From NCBI GenBank assembly GCA_026929865.2, contig CM049396.1:28626001-28690000 (forward strand): 64,000 bases of DNA, written 5' to 3'. The position numbers were made by a program, and so were the translations under genes. The stretch's first letter is position 1, and each line of letters opens with the position of its first letter. The DNA comes from Hyperoplus lanceolatus. Taxonomy: Eukaryota; Chordata; Actinopteri; Uranoscopiformes; Ammodytidae. The notes under the pieces were generated by a model. The model did not search any database, had not been told where the DNA came from, and worked only from the letters and a program-made list of their open reading frames with translations. Positions 53,301-64,000 of this stretch are shown here, in pieces.

Positions 53301-54415
53301 GTATCAATCTCAGTTTTTTCCTGAAATAAATGTTGGTTGATGTTATGTTGTTTGTCGAGGAATACCCAGGAGAGTTGAGCTCCCATAGAGTGAATGGTGC
53401 TAGGGGACGTCACACAGCCCCCATACCGTTCCCCACACTTTTAACATGTGTTTTTTTTTTATTCACTGAAATATTGATGAATTCCCTTAATATTCAATAA
53501 TGGCATTTCCAGTACAGACACTGTTTTTCACCCCGTCTTCTGTCTTTCCCTTCCTCTCCCCTCTTGTGCTGCCTCTATATAAGTTGTTTCCACAGAGTTA
53601 AACCCCTGGGGGCCGTTTCAGCCTGCTCTTTTATAGTAGGTTGACTGAGTGTGTTGAGGCATTTCCCATTCAGAGTCAAGAGGGGAGCGTCGGGGTGTTT
53701 AAAATCACCCAGGCCTACCAAAACATCGCCCTCAAGAATTTGCTGCAGATGTTGTTTGACTCCAAAGTGTGTGTTAAACCCAATAGCCCTTGTCTGAGAA
53801 CTGTAAAGTAAAAAAAAAGGTTCTTTCCTGAGGGCTTGAAAATGTGAAGTGGATGAAATTAGGATTTTCTTCATTCTCATTTTGTGTGGCAATAGTTTAC
53901 TCTAGAGCCGCTGCTTATTAGCAAAAACAAGTTCTCTGTTCACACATATCTGGATGGAAGCCCATTGGCTCACATGGTTTTGAAGGGACACCTAACATGG
54001 ATTGGCCTGTTTGGAGGCCTGTTAGAAGGTTCAGGAATGCGTGCCTTGAGATCTGTCAGTATAAGGTGGCAAAAGTTGTCTTCTGAAGTTCTCTGTTGTT
54101 GTTGAGCAAATGAGACGGATGGAAGCTTCTGTTACCTGGCTGCTTGTGCGTCAGTGATGCCTGTGTAACTGTGTAAGCTGAGTGGGGTGCTCCGTGCAGG
54201 TTAGGTGTAGGAGTGGATTCTCTTTGCACAACATGCTCTCTCTCTGAATTATTTATGCTCTGCCTTTGGCTTGATTGATTTTCCTTGTGCTAATGAGACT
54301 CATTACCAGGCTTATTAACACAGGTCCTTAGTGTGAATGTGCTACCTGATACTAGGCCTGATCACATGAGCCTATTCTGGATGACGCCAGTGTTAGAGGT
54401 GCATCTAATGTGCGC
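50381..54415. other. intergenic or long first intron
   Basis: About 4 kb without recognised exons. It contains fish repeat fragments at about 52,878-53,260; open frames here look like chance. Confidence 0.4.
52878..53260. mobile_element. interspersed repeat fragments (SINE/LINE tail plus unclassified repeat)
   Basis: AAGGCAAGGCAAGTTTATTT then ATATAGCACAATTCA is a common fish retroposon tail. It is followed by CTATTGGATGGATTGCCATG and GCCTATGACCAAATCCCTGC, blocks that I recall as widely repeated in fish genomes. The family is not named and the boundaries are approximate. Confidence 0.5.
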
Positions 54416-54770
54416 TTAAAGGTGGAGCCAGCAATCATGGAGAATGCTTAATGTCAAAATCACTTTTTTGTCAAAATCTGTGAATATTTCCTCACTATTC
54501 GCTACTTGTCCGTACTATGTTCGGCTGCAAAAGAAATCTGGTTTTAATTCACAGCCTAGGCTTTGTAAACCGGTGTGTAAACAAAGGGGGCCCATGGTAG
54601 TGAGCAACATCCCCTTCTCAGAGCATAGGCTGTGTGTTAACACTGGATTTTTTCAGCGCGCACACAATAAGGAGTACAGGTATGGGATTGTGAGGAGTTA
54701 TTCACTGATTTTGACGTAAACAGCCATTTTGACAGCTAGCATTCTCCAGAATCACTGACTCCACATTTAA
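54416..54770. mobile_element. TTAA-type palindromic MITE, copy B
   Basis: TTAAAGGTGGAGCCAGCAAT at the left and ATCACTGACTCCACATTTAA at the right are complementary ends, with TTAA at both termini. It shares internal blocks with copies A, C and D. 355 bases, non-coding. Confidence 0.8.
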
Positions 54771-55309
54771 AAGGTTACACTTGACCTGTTGGCGGGTTTG
54801 GGTCAGTCATTCAGACTGACAGAATCCGACTACAAAGGAGGATTTACACTAGGCCATGTGATCTTGCTTTTTTGCTATTTCTCCATTTCTCTGGGCCAAG
54901 AGCACAACATTAAACTTCATTGAAAGCAGCGGGGTTTTAGTTCAGGTTGCTAGAGCTGACTGGCTCTGGACAAAGCCTGTCCTTGTATGCAGTCGCGGCC
55001 TTGGCTGAAACTTTAGCTGGCTAAAAGCAGCAGCGAGTGGGGCAGAAAAAAAGAGGATGGTCGCAGCAGTATAGAACAAGAGGGATTGGGGTTGAGTTTT
55101 AACCCGGCCCTGAATGGCTTGCTGACGTCTGTCCCCTCGGTAACCTGGGGTCCCATCTACATAACACAGGCAGGCCCCTGCTATTCACTGTGTTAACAAG
55201 ACGGCCGGGCATATAAAACTGTCAGGGTTGCCCAGGCATATGAATAGGGCCCTGGCTACTTCAGAAAATAAGAAGAAGACTCTGTATGAGGTGTGGTGGG
55301 AGGGGGGGG

Positions 55310-55369
<60 letters not shown>

Positions 55370-56636
55370 GGAGCCATTGGTGGTCGGGGACACACAATAG
55401 AAAAAGTAGAAGATTTATCACTAAAGCTATGTCTAGGTATTTGTATGGAGATGGTTAGCCGTCTTCACTTGGTCCTTTTTCTAGGCCTGGCCTGCTGATT
55501 TCTTCCTCTCCCTGGGTTTATTTTGGTGCAGAAATTTCGTAGCAGCAACATCTGCGTTAGCACTCGTATGGGTCGAGAGGCAAATGACTTCTTGAGCATG
55601 GCCTTTTCATTGTGTAATTGCCTTGTTTTGTCTCTGTCATTTAAAGGAGGATTTATTTTGAATTTGAGGCCCGGTTATGTTTTGACAGGACTGCGGGGTT
55701 ATGTGATGTATGGCTGATGTCCACAGATAATGCAAACCCAGAGAGCTGTGAAGCCCAGATATAAATCATAGTTTGACCTTTGGGTGCTCAGACAGTGTTG
55801 GGCTGAACCTGTCGTTTCCAATCCCTCTCCTTTCACTCACTTTTCTTGCCTTTCCCCCTTTCCTCCGGGTTCACCTTGTGCATCTCCCTCGTCTCATTCT
55901 ATGAGCCAAAGTTCAGTTCCAATCATTTTGAATGCACAGTTTCAACTGCTCTTGCTACGCTGTGAAAATGTCATTAGATACTGTATACTAAATGTATGCT
56001 CAAGAATTGATAACAACCCAATCTATTGCTTTTTTCATTGCCTTTATTTTTATTTTTTTTCTATGTGTTGCCATTGCGTAGCATTGTGTTGGCTATTTGT
56101 ATTGGCTGCCTGTGTATTCTGTAGACACTATCAGGGGAAAGGAAATTATCCCTCTGGTTGAAATTATACAGCTTATTACCAGGCACGTCAGACATGATTT
56201 TGGAGATGAAGAGAGCACATGAGTGTGTGTGACTCTTTTTCAGTTTTTTGTGTGTCCTGGCGTGACTTCAGATGTGAGAATGCGTGGATGCATGTGATGT
56301 GGTCTTCAACTCCAAGTCCAAACAAACAGAAAAAGAGATTGGCAGAGAGCTACAGTATAAGGCACAGCAGCAGGCCGTGTCACCTCATCCATCAGGTGGG
56401 TTGTTGTGGACGTGTAACAGGAGATGTAGTGCGGTGTTGGGTTGCTCTTGTGCTTCATGCTCGCTTTTGTCACATACTGTATCTATACATTATGGTACGG
56501 TGTATGTGACTGACACCATGTGCATTTTTCTATCAATTTGTTATATGAGCTGCATGAGAAATTCAATAAAACAGCAAAAAAAAAAAAAGAGTATCTGGGA
56601 AAGAAACGGTTCTCCTGAAAATATGCCACCACACAT
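54771..56636. other. intergenic stretch
   Basis: No gene recognised. It contains a G run and (GA)n tract at 55,301-55,367 and T-rich runs near 56,040. Confidence 0.45.
55312..55367. repeat. (GA)n microsatellite
   Basis: About 27 GA units preceded by an 11-base G run; the Arg-Glu and Ser-Leu open frames are artefacts. Confidence 0.97.
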
Positions 56637-57250
56637 AATAATAATAATAATAATAATTCATTTTATTTGAGGGCGCCTTTCAAAGCACCCAAGGTCACCT
56701 TACAGGGCATAGTTAAAAAACAAAATCAACAATGATAAAAAACAAGAACAAGACACATTAAAACAATTTACACAGGGGTGGTGAGATGTGTGGTAGACAA
56801 TGAATTATATGGAATATGACAGTTTGAAAAGATGGGTTTTTAGATGGGTCTTGAATGTGGAAAGAGTGTCGGAGTTACGGATGACAGGTGTGAGGGCATT
56901 CCAGAGGTGGGGGGCAGATCGGCTGAATGCCCTGGACCCCATGGTAATCAGACGGGCGGGTGGAACAGTAAGTTGAGTGGAAGAGGAGGACCGGAGAGTG
57001 CGGGTGGGGGTGTTGATGTGTAGGAGTTCACAGATGTATGGAGGGGCGAGGTTGTGGAGGGCCTTGAAGGTGAGGAGCAGAATCTTGTAGTGGATGCGGG
57101 TTTTGACCGGGAGCCAGTGAAGCTGCTGAAGGACAGGAGTGATGTGATTAATGGAGGGGGTTCTGGTGATGATACGGGCGGCATGAGGTACAATAGATAA
57201 GGGATCTCCCCTCAGTACCTTAGACACCAATGTTGACCGCATCCTCACAA
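56637..57250 (-). mobile_element. 5'-truncated L2/CR1-like LINE, 3' end
   Basis: The minus strand encodes about 147 residues of the C-terminal end of a non-LTR retrotransposon ORF2. The PVLQQLHWLPVKTRIHYKIL block, LLTFKALHNLAPPYICELL, RAFSRSAPHLWNAL and TFKTHLKTHLF are hallmarks of the end of L2/jockey-type reverse transcriptase proteins. A short 3' UTR then leads to an (ATT)n tail at 56,637-56,658. The reverse transcriptase core is missing because of 5' truncation. Confidence 0.85.
56805..57248 (-). pseudogene. LINE ORF2 C-terminal remnant
   Basis: Open for 147 codons without frameshift and ending at a natural stop 150 bases before the (ATT)n tail, so the insertion is probably fairly young. 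It opens at a GTG; the TAA a few codons upstream shows that the rest of the element is absent. Confidence 0.75.
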
Positions 57251-58349
57251 CTGACCACCACTGTTTTTAGCTCTATTCAAGCTGAGCTATCCAAAGGTCA
57301 AGTGTGTCAGCTCATATTATACAGCACATTGTATATTTCCAGTGAAGTATCATGAAGAGAAGAGTTTTCTGTGTTATGTGAAATTTAACATTCTCGGTTT
57401 ATATGAGACGCAATCCTGCAACGGAATTGTCCTTCTGTCCCTGATTGAAACCACATTGATTAAGTCTTTGACATTTTTAAATAGATAGTTTAAACTCTTC
57501 CTGCTCCATTCCTAAAGGAAAGAAAGAAAAGTACTTGATGGTATGTCAAACCAGGTATGTAAGATGCTCTCCCAAGCTGTTTCAAGGAAGATCTATTGTT
57601 CCTCGACTGTTTTCTTCTCTGCTGCTGAAGCGCACTAGACTGACCAGCAGGAGGCAAACATGTCCAACTTAGACAGGCTGGACTCCAATAATCACCTTGT
57701 TTGCAATCGGGTTACCCTGTGAATCCCACATCCAGGATCAACTATGGTACTCAAGCACACACTTAATATGATTGTTATTACATTGGTTAAGATTATTGGT
57801 GTGGTAGGGGACTAAACGTGTGGCGGATTGTAACCGTTATAGCGTACAGTCGTATGATGTAAAAAAAGGGAAATGTCAAATTTGTAAGTAAATGAATGAA
57901 TTGTTACGTTGCATGGTAAATTGGCATTGCTGTGGTGCTTTCATGGCTACTCACACAATTTCCAATAGAAAGGCATCCATCAGCTTTTTCCAATGTAGGA
58001 ATGATCAACTAATCATATTGAGCCATTGCATCAGTTAAAGTATATGTATATAAAACATCTCCCTAATCTCCACAGAGTGCATCACTGTACTTCAGCATTA
58101 TTAAATAATGTATTGTATTGCTATATATTCTCTTTGATATAATCCTTTTATAGAGCTTTTTTGTAAAGGACAGTTGTCTAAGTCAATGTTTTCTGGCAGC
58201 TTGTGCAATAAAGTCAGTAGCTTTACTTTGATCCACACCTCCAGTATTGTTACGTGCTTCGCCTATCAAGGTCATCTGTAACAGGTGCTCAGGCATTTGG
58301 ATTAAGACTGATAAGCATCAGAAAAGTCATTTCAGCCTGTCACAGAAGA

Positions 58350-58351
<2 letters not shown>

Positions 58352-58386
<35 letters not shown>
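58352..58386. repeat. (TG)n microsatellite
   Basis: About 17 TG units followed by mixed CG/TG units. Confidence 0.95.
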
Positions 58387-58390
<4 letters not shown>

Positions 58391-60059
58391 TGTGTGCGAG
58401 AGAGAGTGTGCGAGTGTGTGGATGAGTGAGTGTTATTTAATCTCTTTGAAAACAGTCTGTTATGTCTCCCCTTTTTTTATTTGTTTTACAAGCTATTCAA
58501 ACTTGTATTCATAAAATAACTTGTGTGAATAATATCATGGTTGAAGGTGATTCTGTCAGGCCTAACTAATTGTTTTATGTCATTCATTTAGCATGGATGA
58601 GAGTATCAGTGATGGAGTCAGTTACTACCTGGGGTTCAGATCAGAATAATTGAGTGAGGGGATACAACACATACACAAAGCGGTCTATATAGTGTTAACA
58701 GTAGTTCTGAAATTGGGTTCAAACAAAAACTCTAATGTCAAACACTATCTATTGCACAACTTGTGCACCCTGTTGTTACTGCTTATTAAACCAACACAAT
58801 TGTAGCCTTGTACAGCTTGTAGCTATAGTTTTCACCCTTCTCACATCAGCAAACCTCTGTAATTCTGCCTGACCTGATGTGCACTAGCAATGCTAATTCA
58901 CCCCAATTTTTGCCCTGGTGCTGATCCGTGCCTTAATGAAGGCTTAGCTTGCTAAGCTTCCTTTGAACTGTCACTGTAAATAAAGGGAGGCAGGCTCACC
59001 GCTGTCATATGCACAGCAAGTAAAAATTTACTGTGCTCAGGCCTACAATTCCCAACCCGCCCACCCCGCTACAGAGTTAATTCATGTCATCCTGACAGTT
59101 TCTCCTTTTAGCTGATCCATGTAGGTTGGCTGGTGGAATGTTCAGCTTTTGTCTCTGATATCATTGCTCTCTAAAGCTGCAATGAACAAAAGCATGTCTT
59201 CCTTTAATTTTATAGTTCAGACGTTTATTTACTCTAAGTTACTTAACACATTTACTGGAAGCAGTGGTACTGGTAACACACACTGTCACTCTACCACATC
59301 TATCTCTGTCAAGCACATACACAAAGTAAGTTGTGAAACACATCACCGGTCAGAAGCAGTTGTAATTTCATGTTTGGACCAACACACCTGCTCAACTTAA
59401 TTCTCATCAGAGAGTTTTTCATTCACATCCTTTTGTACCAGCTCCATAGTGTCCTACGAGTGGCACAAGCTCTCAGCAGACAGCTACACATTATCTCCCA
59501 GGTTGCTTGAAAACACTTTATTAGATTATCTGAGAATCAATAAAGACTCGGTCTCAGATCAGACTGTATAGGCTGGATGAACAAGTGGATTTTGCCTGGC
59601 TCTGGAGACCACTTACTTGTTTGTTGGTTTAGTGATGGTATAGAGTAGGAGGAGATCTTCATTGATTACTAAATGTGTCAAAAGTTACAATATCCATTGG
59701 TTATCTTAAGGAAATTCTTTGCTAATCCATCAGTCCAACCTTATGGTTGCGCAAAAGTTAAGGTCCATAGGACTCATCCTTGCGGAATCATCCAAAGTGG
59801 TCAACATATTTCAGTCTTGAGTAAGTGTTTGGAATTGTATTCTTGACAAAGGACTTCAATGATTGAATACTCTGCAAGTAGGTGACTAATATAATGATCT
59901 GATTGTTGCAGGGACCGATGGGTTTAAGTAAATATATATATTGTTTTTACTCTTAGGCCAATTTGTCCTTTCTAAAAATAATAGTCTTCATTCTCTTTCA
60001 TTCGGACTCTGAGGCTCAAAGTTCCCAAAAGCAGAACAAACGGTTATTTCGACCCTGCT

Positions 60060-60172
60060 TCCATCCATCCATCCATCCATCCATCCATCCATCCATCCAT
60101 CCATCCATCCATCCATCCACCCATCTATCCACCCATCCACCCATCCATCCATCCATCCATCCATCCATCCAT
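60060..60172. repeat. (ATCC)n microsatellite
   Basis: About 28 CATC-type units with a few substitutions in the middle (about 60,117-60,141). The Ile-His-Pro-Ser frame and its antisense Asp-Gly-Trp-Met frame are artefacts. Confidence 0.97.
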
Positions 60173-61094
60173 GCATCTCCTCATCTATCAGGTTTAAAGA
60201 CTGCCAGCCAGAGCACAGGGAGATTTGAGTGGTGCTGGTGCACCACTTCAAAGACCTCTTTGATTCTCTCCTCCTCTTGTCTTACCAACACCCACCCCAC
60301 CCCCCCATCCTTCACCCAGTTCTCTCTATCCAGCCACCTGTTCCCATCCGGAGGGTATGGTAGAGAAAATCCTTGATCACCGCACCAACAGCAGGGTTTG
60401 AACACACGGTCATCTATGGATTTCAGTCATCTGTTTGGAAAACTTTCTAGGTGGTTGTGATTTTGGAAAGTTAGTGCCCTGTTTTAAACTTGTGTTAGCC
60501 AATAGAGGTCAGCATTGGACAACAGCAACGTAGTCCGTTGGTTGTCATCTCTAGGTATCATGGGCTCATGAATAAACTGGAGTATCAAATGATCAGGAAT
60601 ACAGATACAAATGAAAACTAATGCTCAGAGCTACAACGCGACACTAGACAGATATCATTACTTTGTTAACCTCATCAGTTAGGGTGATGCTGACAGTCGC
60701 TCTTTGACGTTCCCATTACTTTAACGACTTGTCCTACTTTCATTACAGACCCAAAATCCCAGTGGAAGCCTAAGCTTTCATTTGCCCCAACGGCAGGAGA
60801 GAGGGGCTTGATGACTCTGCAGTGTAAAATAATTTGATTGGTTTATTGATTCAGCAAGCCCACTGATTATTGGTTGGCGTAAGTAGCATATTGACTTGAG
60901 AGAATTGACTGTCGCTGCTGCCCAATATTGCAGAAAGAGGGCCCAGACAGCCACTCCATCAAACAGCAATGAGGAGAAACACAAGGTTTATTTTCAGTGT
61001 TGTTGATGGAGCATTTTAATCCTCATTTTGAAGAGACAAAATATGTGCTAAATTGCACAGGCTTGACTTTTTTCTCCTGATTGTTTTGACCTGA

Positions 61095-61466
61095 TTAAAG
61101 GTGGAGTCAGTAATTCTAGGGAATGCTTGTTGTCAAAATTACCCTTTGTCAAAATCAGTGAATATCTCCTCACGATCCGTTACCTGTATATACTGTGTGC
61201 GTGCTGTAAAAATCCTGGTGTTAATACACAGCCTAGGCTCTGTAAACAGTGATCCTGCTAGCTACTGTTCCCCTCCCCCTTGTTTAAATGCCCTTTGTTT
61301 ACATACCTCTCTGCACAGCCTAGGCTGTGTATCAATCAACACAATCTTTTTTTGTCAGCACATACACACACACAGTACGGACAGGTAGCAGATCTTAAGG
61401 AAATAGGCATTCACCGATTTTCAAGCCTCAAAAAGCATTCTCCAAAATCACTGACTCCACCTTTAA
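61095..61466. mobile_element. TTAA-type palindromic MITE, copy C
   Basis: TTAAAGGTGGAGTCAGTAAT at the left and AATCACTGACTCCACCTTTAA at the right are near-perfect inverted ends bounded by TTAA. Internal ACCCTTTGTCAAAATCAGTG and ACACAGCCTAGGCT are shared with the other copies. Confidence 0.82.
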
Positions 61467-61728
61467 ACTTTGTAATCGTCAGAGCTTTGACCCAAGGTTG
61501 TATGTTCCTCTCATCTCCCTACGTCTCTCCATCTCGTTCTCTCTTTCTGCCTCCATCCTTTCTGTCTGTGTGTGATTTGTCGTCATCTGATGAGTGGGCG
61601 AGGTGTCGTCTTAGTTCTGCTCACAGTTCTGCGTGAATCAAAGCTGAATCTAATTGGCTGGTGGAACTGTGATGCGGTTACTGCTTCCGCTCAGCTGGAT
61701 CTCTGACACTTTTTCTCTGTTTTTCCAG

Positions 61729-61730
<2 letters not shown>

Positions 61731-61794
<64 letters not shown>
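61731..61794. repeat. (TG)n microsatellite
   Basis: About 32 TG units. Confidence 0.97.
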
Positions 61795-61797
<3 letters not shown>

Positions 61798-62013
61798 ATT
61801 AATAGCAGAGAAGCTTTTAAGTGAATTCCATGGATGAGAGAATAGGCTGGCTCTCAGTGCCAGGCTGTACACAGGTATCTATCAACTGATCTTGGAGCAG
61901 AGCGGATAGGGGGGGCAGGAAGCAGGAGATGAAAAAGGACTGTGAAGCATGGCCAGCTTCCTCTGATAGAGAGGCCCAAGGTAACACACTGCGTCACTGA
62001 GATGTTAGGTCAG

Positions 62014-62117
<104 letters not shown>

Positions 62118-64000
62118 ACGGAGACAGGAAGGCCCTGTAATTGCAGAGGTGTTGGGTGATGCTCAAGTGTTTTTTGAAACCATATAGAATACTTTTTTTC
62201 GTATATAGATGGACAGGTTTGGATCTTTAATGGATTTTTCGATAGCCTAATAGACAGGCACCTACATTTATGAGAGATTTCTATTGGTTGAATAGTCATG
62301 ACAGTTTGTTCAGATACAGGCTACATGCTACCCAAGGATGAATCGTAATGTGCCACCAAGTCTGGCACAACATTTTGAACAAACGATAGTACTTTGGGGA
62401 TGAATCCTTTGGTGTTCCACTTTTCCTGTAGCACCAACATAAGCTTGAGATTTTGAGATTTTAAGTGAAATGCGTTTTTGATGGATTGCCACAGAACAGA
62501 CAAGAATGTTTTTTTTTTTTTTACAACTCTGGCGTTCACTTGAAACTAGGCCGCCCAATTTGGGGAGTCATGTTGGATCTCTCAGAATTGTCCTCTAAAG
62601 AGTTGTGAACAAGATATGTGTTGAACATGACAACTGACAGTTGAAAACATGTATTTGTCAGTGCATTCTGTTGTTCTGTTAGGCATTTCTGTAGCGCAAT
62701 TTTTTGTTTTTTAATTCTTAGCTAACCTTTCCTGCGCTAAGCTAATACCAGCTATAACATGTCAGCTTGGCCAACTGTAGTCCAGCGTGAGTTTCTGCAT
62801 TTTCTATTGCAGTTAATTCTCTACATTCTATTCAGTTCAGGTTGCAGAGACCAATGGATGGATAAATGGATGACATAATGGGATAATGGTTGATTTCAAA
62901 CACATACACACACAGCACATTTCCCCGGTGCATGCTGTAAACCAGTTCAGACAGGAGGATGTGAGGTGCACATGTACTTTTAAGGCCTTAGTGTTGCAAC
63001 GAGACAGCGTGGGCACAGACATTGAGTCATTTGGATTAGGATGGATGGAAATGGGAGCCAGTAATGCAGTCACCTGACCAAGTTACCTCAGCGATCACGT
63101 TGATAGCCATCATCGCCCTTATTGTGCAAAATAGCATTGCTGTTGCCTCAGCTTCAGCTTTTAAGAGCTCTGCATATTTGAATGATGCTCTCTCCCTCCC
63201 TCCCTCTCTCTCTCTTCTCCTTTATCTTTCTTTATCACTCATCTGCCCAAGTTTACTTGTGCAGGTTGACCAGTTGCCAAGGCGATGAGTGTGCTGTAAG
63301 TTTGCTGCTGCCTTGACAACAGGCCAGACAAGTCCACGGGAGCAGAACAAACAAGACAGACAGAGTGAAAACACACACATGTGAGACAGGGAGAGAGGGG
63401 ACTATAAGAAACAAAAGAGGTTGATGTTGCTCACTTGACGTCAGACTTTGCTAAATGTTTTTTCTTCCCTCTCTCTCTGTGGTCAATAATACAGAGTAGC
63501 TGAGGGCTGGATAAGCAGAGCAGATACCCAAAGAGAATCCAAATAGTTTTTGAGGTTGTTATTGGCCGTGGTTCAGTGAAATGTTTTGGCATTCCGTGAT
63601 CTTAAAGTTGCTGGACAATCTTTTTTGACCCTCACCAAGAATACAATTCCGTGGGGAAAAAAACTGCTTTTACTGATAATGGGTGTCAAATGTATTTAAG
63701 TTGAGTATTAAGATAAATAAATTGGATTATTGTACTTGAAGCCCTAACCCTAACTTGGATTTGATTCAGCTAATGTAAGTTATTTAAAGTGATATCAGTC
63801 CCAAACAGAGTTCTCATTCTTCTATTTCTGACTTGGAGGTTGACATGTTTTTGTCTTCACTCAAAAAGATGCTCTAATCAGCACGACAGTCTGGTCCTTT
63901 GCTATGTAAAAAAAAAATAGAGTTAGCATTTTTTGCCAAGAATGTTGGATTGATGTTTTTCCATGCGAAACATAAAACAGACACACACACATGAAGAGAA

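Larger units (their letters stand above)
57251..61094. other. intergenic or intronic stretch
   Basis: 3.8 kb without recognised genes. It contains a (TG)n tract (58,352-58,386) and the ATCC array (60,060-60,172). Confidence 0.45.

Noticed and set aside
59963..60376. 137-codon frame with Ile-His-Pro-Ser repeats
   Set aside because: Translation of the ATCC microsatellite.

Overview
The window is vertebrate, almost certainly from a ray-finned (teleost) fish. The signs are a spliced gene with GT-AG introns as short as about 80 bases, very frequent long (TG)n/(CA)n microsatellites, and interspersed repeats of types I recognise from fish genomes (hAT- and piggyBac-like MITEs, tRNA-derived SINEs, an L2-like LINE end).

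Bases 1 to about 41,134 hold the 3' portion of one large plus-strand gene, which I read as adamts9. I could place 36 coding exons from 1325 to 41,134. Together they read as one uninterrupted frame of 1,717 residues plus a TAG stop, with every junction phase-consistent. In order they encode the end of the propeptide with its furin site, a reprolysin metalloprotease domain (HELGH...H zinc site, Met-turn), the disintegrin-like region, thrombospondin repeat 1, the Cys-rich and spacer domains, fourteen further thrombospondin repeats and a C-terminal GON domain. Only ADAMTS9 and ADAMTS20 have this layout; remembered sequence similarity favours ADAMTS9. The signal peptide and most of the propeptide lie upstream of the window. 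The product would be a secreted, Zn-dependent proteoglycanase of the extracellular matrix.

The introns carry most of the mobile DNA: a 383-bp hAT-type MITE with perfect target-site duplication inside the intron that splits the zinc-binding motif, a piggyBac-like element with 17-bp inverted ends, several TTAA-flanked palindromic MITEs, and tRNA-type SINEs, one nested in an older MITE. Two exons (8 and 33) have a (TG)n tract directly before their acceptor and a complementary (CA)n tract in the following intron.

Bases 41,135 to 64,000 contain the likely adamts9 3' UTR (end uncertain, perhaps near 42.6 or 44.1 kb) and then about 20 kb without a recognisable complete gene. That stretch has a CpG-rich segment near 50.2-50.45 kb with a possible short first coding exon of the next gene (prickle2 would be expected from human gene order, but this is unproven), a 5'-truncated L2-like LINE end on the minus strand, more copies of the TTAA MITE family and many microsatellites. 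I found no clear sign of an undescribed biological system. The more unusual observations are the microsatellite-bracketed exons, the shared repeat families and the two unexplained coding-like segments downstream.
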